Assembly (NCBI GenBank): GCA_011051425.1 | Contig: DRLF01000406.1 | Coordinates: 1 to 7,096 of the forward strand | Direction: 5' to 3' | Origin: Thiolapillus brandeum | GTDB lineage: Bacteria > Pseudomonadota > Gammaproteobacteria > Chromatiales > Chromatiaceae | DNA: 7,096 nt | Shown: one piece after another, positions 6,631-7,096 of the stretch | How positions within the stretch are numbered: position 1 is the first letter of the stretch | How the letters are laid out: each line of letters opens with the position of its first letter | Made by a program: the position numbers and the translations under genes | The notes under the pieces: model-generated | What the model was told of the DNA's origin: nothing | Databases searched by the model: none | What the model saw: the letters and a program-made list of their open reading frames with translations, nothing else

Positions 6631-6664
6631 AAAATACCAGAATGATACTGAACCGGGACTGAAC
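6631..6664 (-). promoter_or_regulatory. Candidate regulator box and -10 of the PepSY/regulator/kinase operon
   Basis: On the - strand GTTCAGT (6664-6658), CCCG, GTTCAGT (6653-6647) make an exact tandem repeat with an 11-bp period, the geometry used by OmpR/PhoP-family dimers. Ten bases further on is TATTTT (6636-6631, 4 of 6 matches to -10) with no recognisable -35, as expected at a promoter activated by a regulator bound in the -35 position. The classical PhoP box is two TGTTTA-like half-sites with the same period about 12 bases before the -10. Transcription would start near 6624. Autoregulation is inference. Confidence 0.45.
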
Positions 6665-6710
6665 AGAGGCACACAAGCCAGGGAATCAAACCAGCCATCA
6701 TGCCTGCGCG

Positions 6711-6731
6711 AAAATCACCTCACTACCGAGG
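6711..6731 (-). terminator. Weak terminator-like hairpin after nuoN
   Basis: On the - strand CCTC (6731-6728) pairs with GAGG (6721-6718) around a 6-base loop, extendable by a G-T pair, and TTTT (6714-6711) follows after three bases. The position, 8 bases after the nuoN stop, fits an intrinsic terminator ending the nuo operon, but the stem is short and the T-run poor. Confidence 0.25.
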
Positions 6732-6738
6732 CAGACAA

Positions 6739-7096
6739 TCACAGCGCAGCAATGGCAGCCTGACACAAAGCCAGCAGAGAAGCGGGGAAAATGCCGTAAT
6801 AAAGCATGGCCAGACCATTCACGGAAATAGCCATGCGCGCATCCACGTTTGCGACGATGGGCGCATGGGTGATGGGCTGATCGAAATAGATGACCTTGAT
6901 AACCCGCAGGTAATAGAAGGCGCCGACTACAGAGAAGAATACAGCCACCAGCGCCAGCCACAGCATGTTGGCGTTCACCAGGGCATCCAGCACAAACAGC
7001 TTGGCGAAGAATCCCACAGTAGGTGGTACTCCCGCCATGGAGAACATGATCAGCATCATCATGGCCGCCAGCCAGGGACTGCGTTTGTTCAGCCCT
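6739..7096 (-). CDS. nuoN: NuoN, NADH-quinone oxidoreductase subunit N (C-terminal part)
   Basis: The last 118 residues of subunit N of respiratory Complex I, one of the antiporter-like inner-membrane subunits that pump protons. The piece begins GLNKRSPWLA, followed by MFSMAGVPPTVGFFAKLFV, the highly conserved NuoN/MrpD-like helix with its proline-rich break and Lys. Then come another hydrophobic span (ANMLWLALVAVFFSVVGAFYYLRV), the IKVIYFD segment and a last C-terminal helix ending in AIAAL. Several internal ATGs look like starts, but the frame is open to the window edge and conserved sequence precedes them, so the gene is cut by the window, not by mutation. In nuo operons nuoN is normally last, which fits the unrelated genes downstream. 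Confidence 0.93.
   Translation of the reverse strand, partial: GLNKRSPWLAAMMMLIMFSMAGVPPTVGFFAKLFVLDALVNANMLWLALVAVFFSVVGAFYYLRVIKVIYFDQPITHAPIVANVDARMAISVNGLAMLYYGIFPASLLALCQAAIAAL

Noticed and set aside
6207..6662. 151-residue + strand open frame opposite the PepSY gene
   Set aside because: It is antisense to a gene with a clear signal peptide and PepSY domain, and its own protein shows no recognisable feature.

Overview
The window looks like chromosomal DNA of a gammaproteobacterium. The evidence is a SUF-type Fe-S gene cluster, a PhoP/PhoQ-like two-component pair preceded by a small PepSY gene, and the end of a Complex I gene (nuoN). Base composition is moderately GC-rich and even throughout. 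I cannot assign a genus from the sequence. I see no transposase, phage gene, CRISPR array, tRNA or rRNA.

Layout. (1) 1-151: no convincing gene. It holds a REP-like palindrome (90-113) and an AT-rich inverted repeat (132-151) around the sufC ribosome binding site. (2) 152-3274, + strand: a tightly packed Fe-S assembly operon, sufC-sufD-sufT(DUF59)-sufA/iscA-sufE. Three of its four junctions are 4-bp ATGA overlaps, which implies translational coupling. SufB and the cysteine desulfurase SufS are not in the window. (3) 3268-4041, - strand: an exported protein with two PilJ-type sensor motifs, read convergently and overlapping the end of sufE by 7 bp. It has its own candidate extended -10 promoter and most likely starts at a TTG codon. 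(4) 4117-6535, - strand: a signalling operon in the order PepSY protein, OmpR/PhoP-type response regulator, PhoQ-like histidine kinase. (5) 6536-6738: leader and promoter region of that operon, with a PhoP-box-like tandem repeat, a candidate -10 and a 17-bp palindrome. (6) 6739-7096, - strand: the C-terminal part of nuoN.

How the genes work together. SufC (ATPase) and SufD are two parts of the SufBCD scaffold, SufE passes sulfur to it, the A-type protein carries finished clusters, and the DUF59 protein is a maturation accessory. The scaffold needs SufB, and SufE needs a SufS-type desulfurase, so those genes should be elsewhere, possibly just upstream. The kinase probably senses a periplasmic signal through an acidic extracytoplasmic domain and phosphorylates the regulator. 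The regulator may control its own operon through the tandem repeat. The secreted PepSY protein encoded first may be an output or a feedback partner of the kinase. The last two points are inference. No clearly new system is visible; the most testable points are the missing suf partners, the autoregulatory box and the stand-alone PilJ-type protein.
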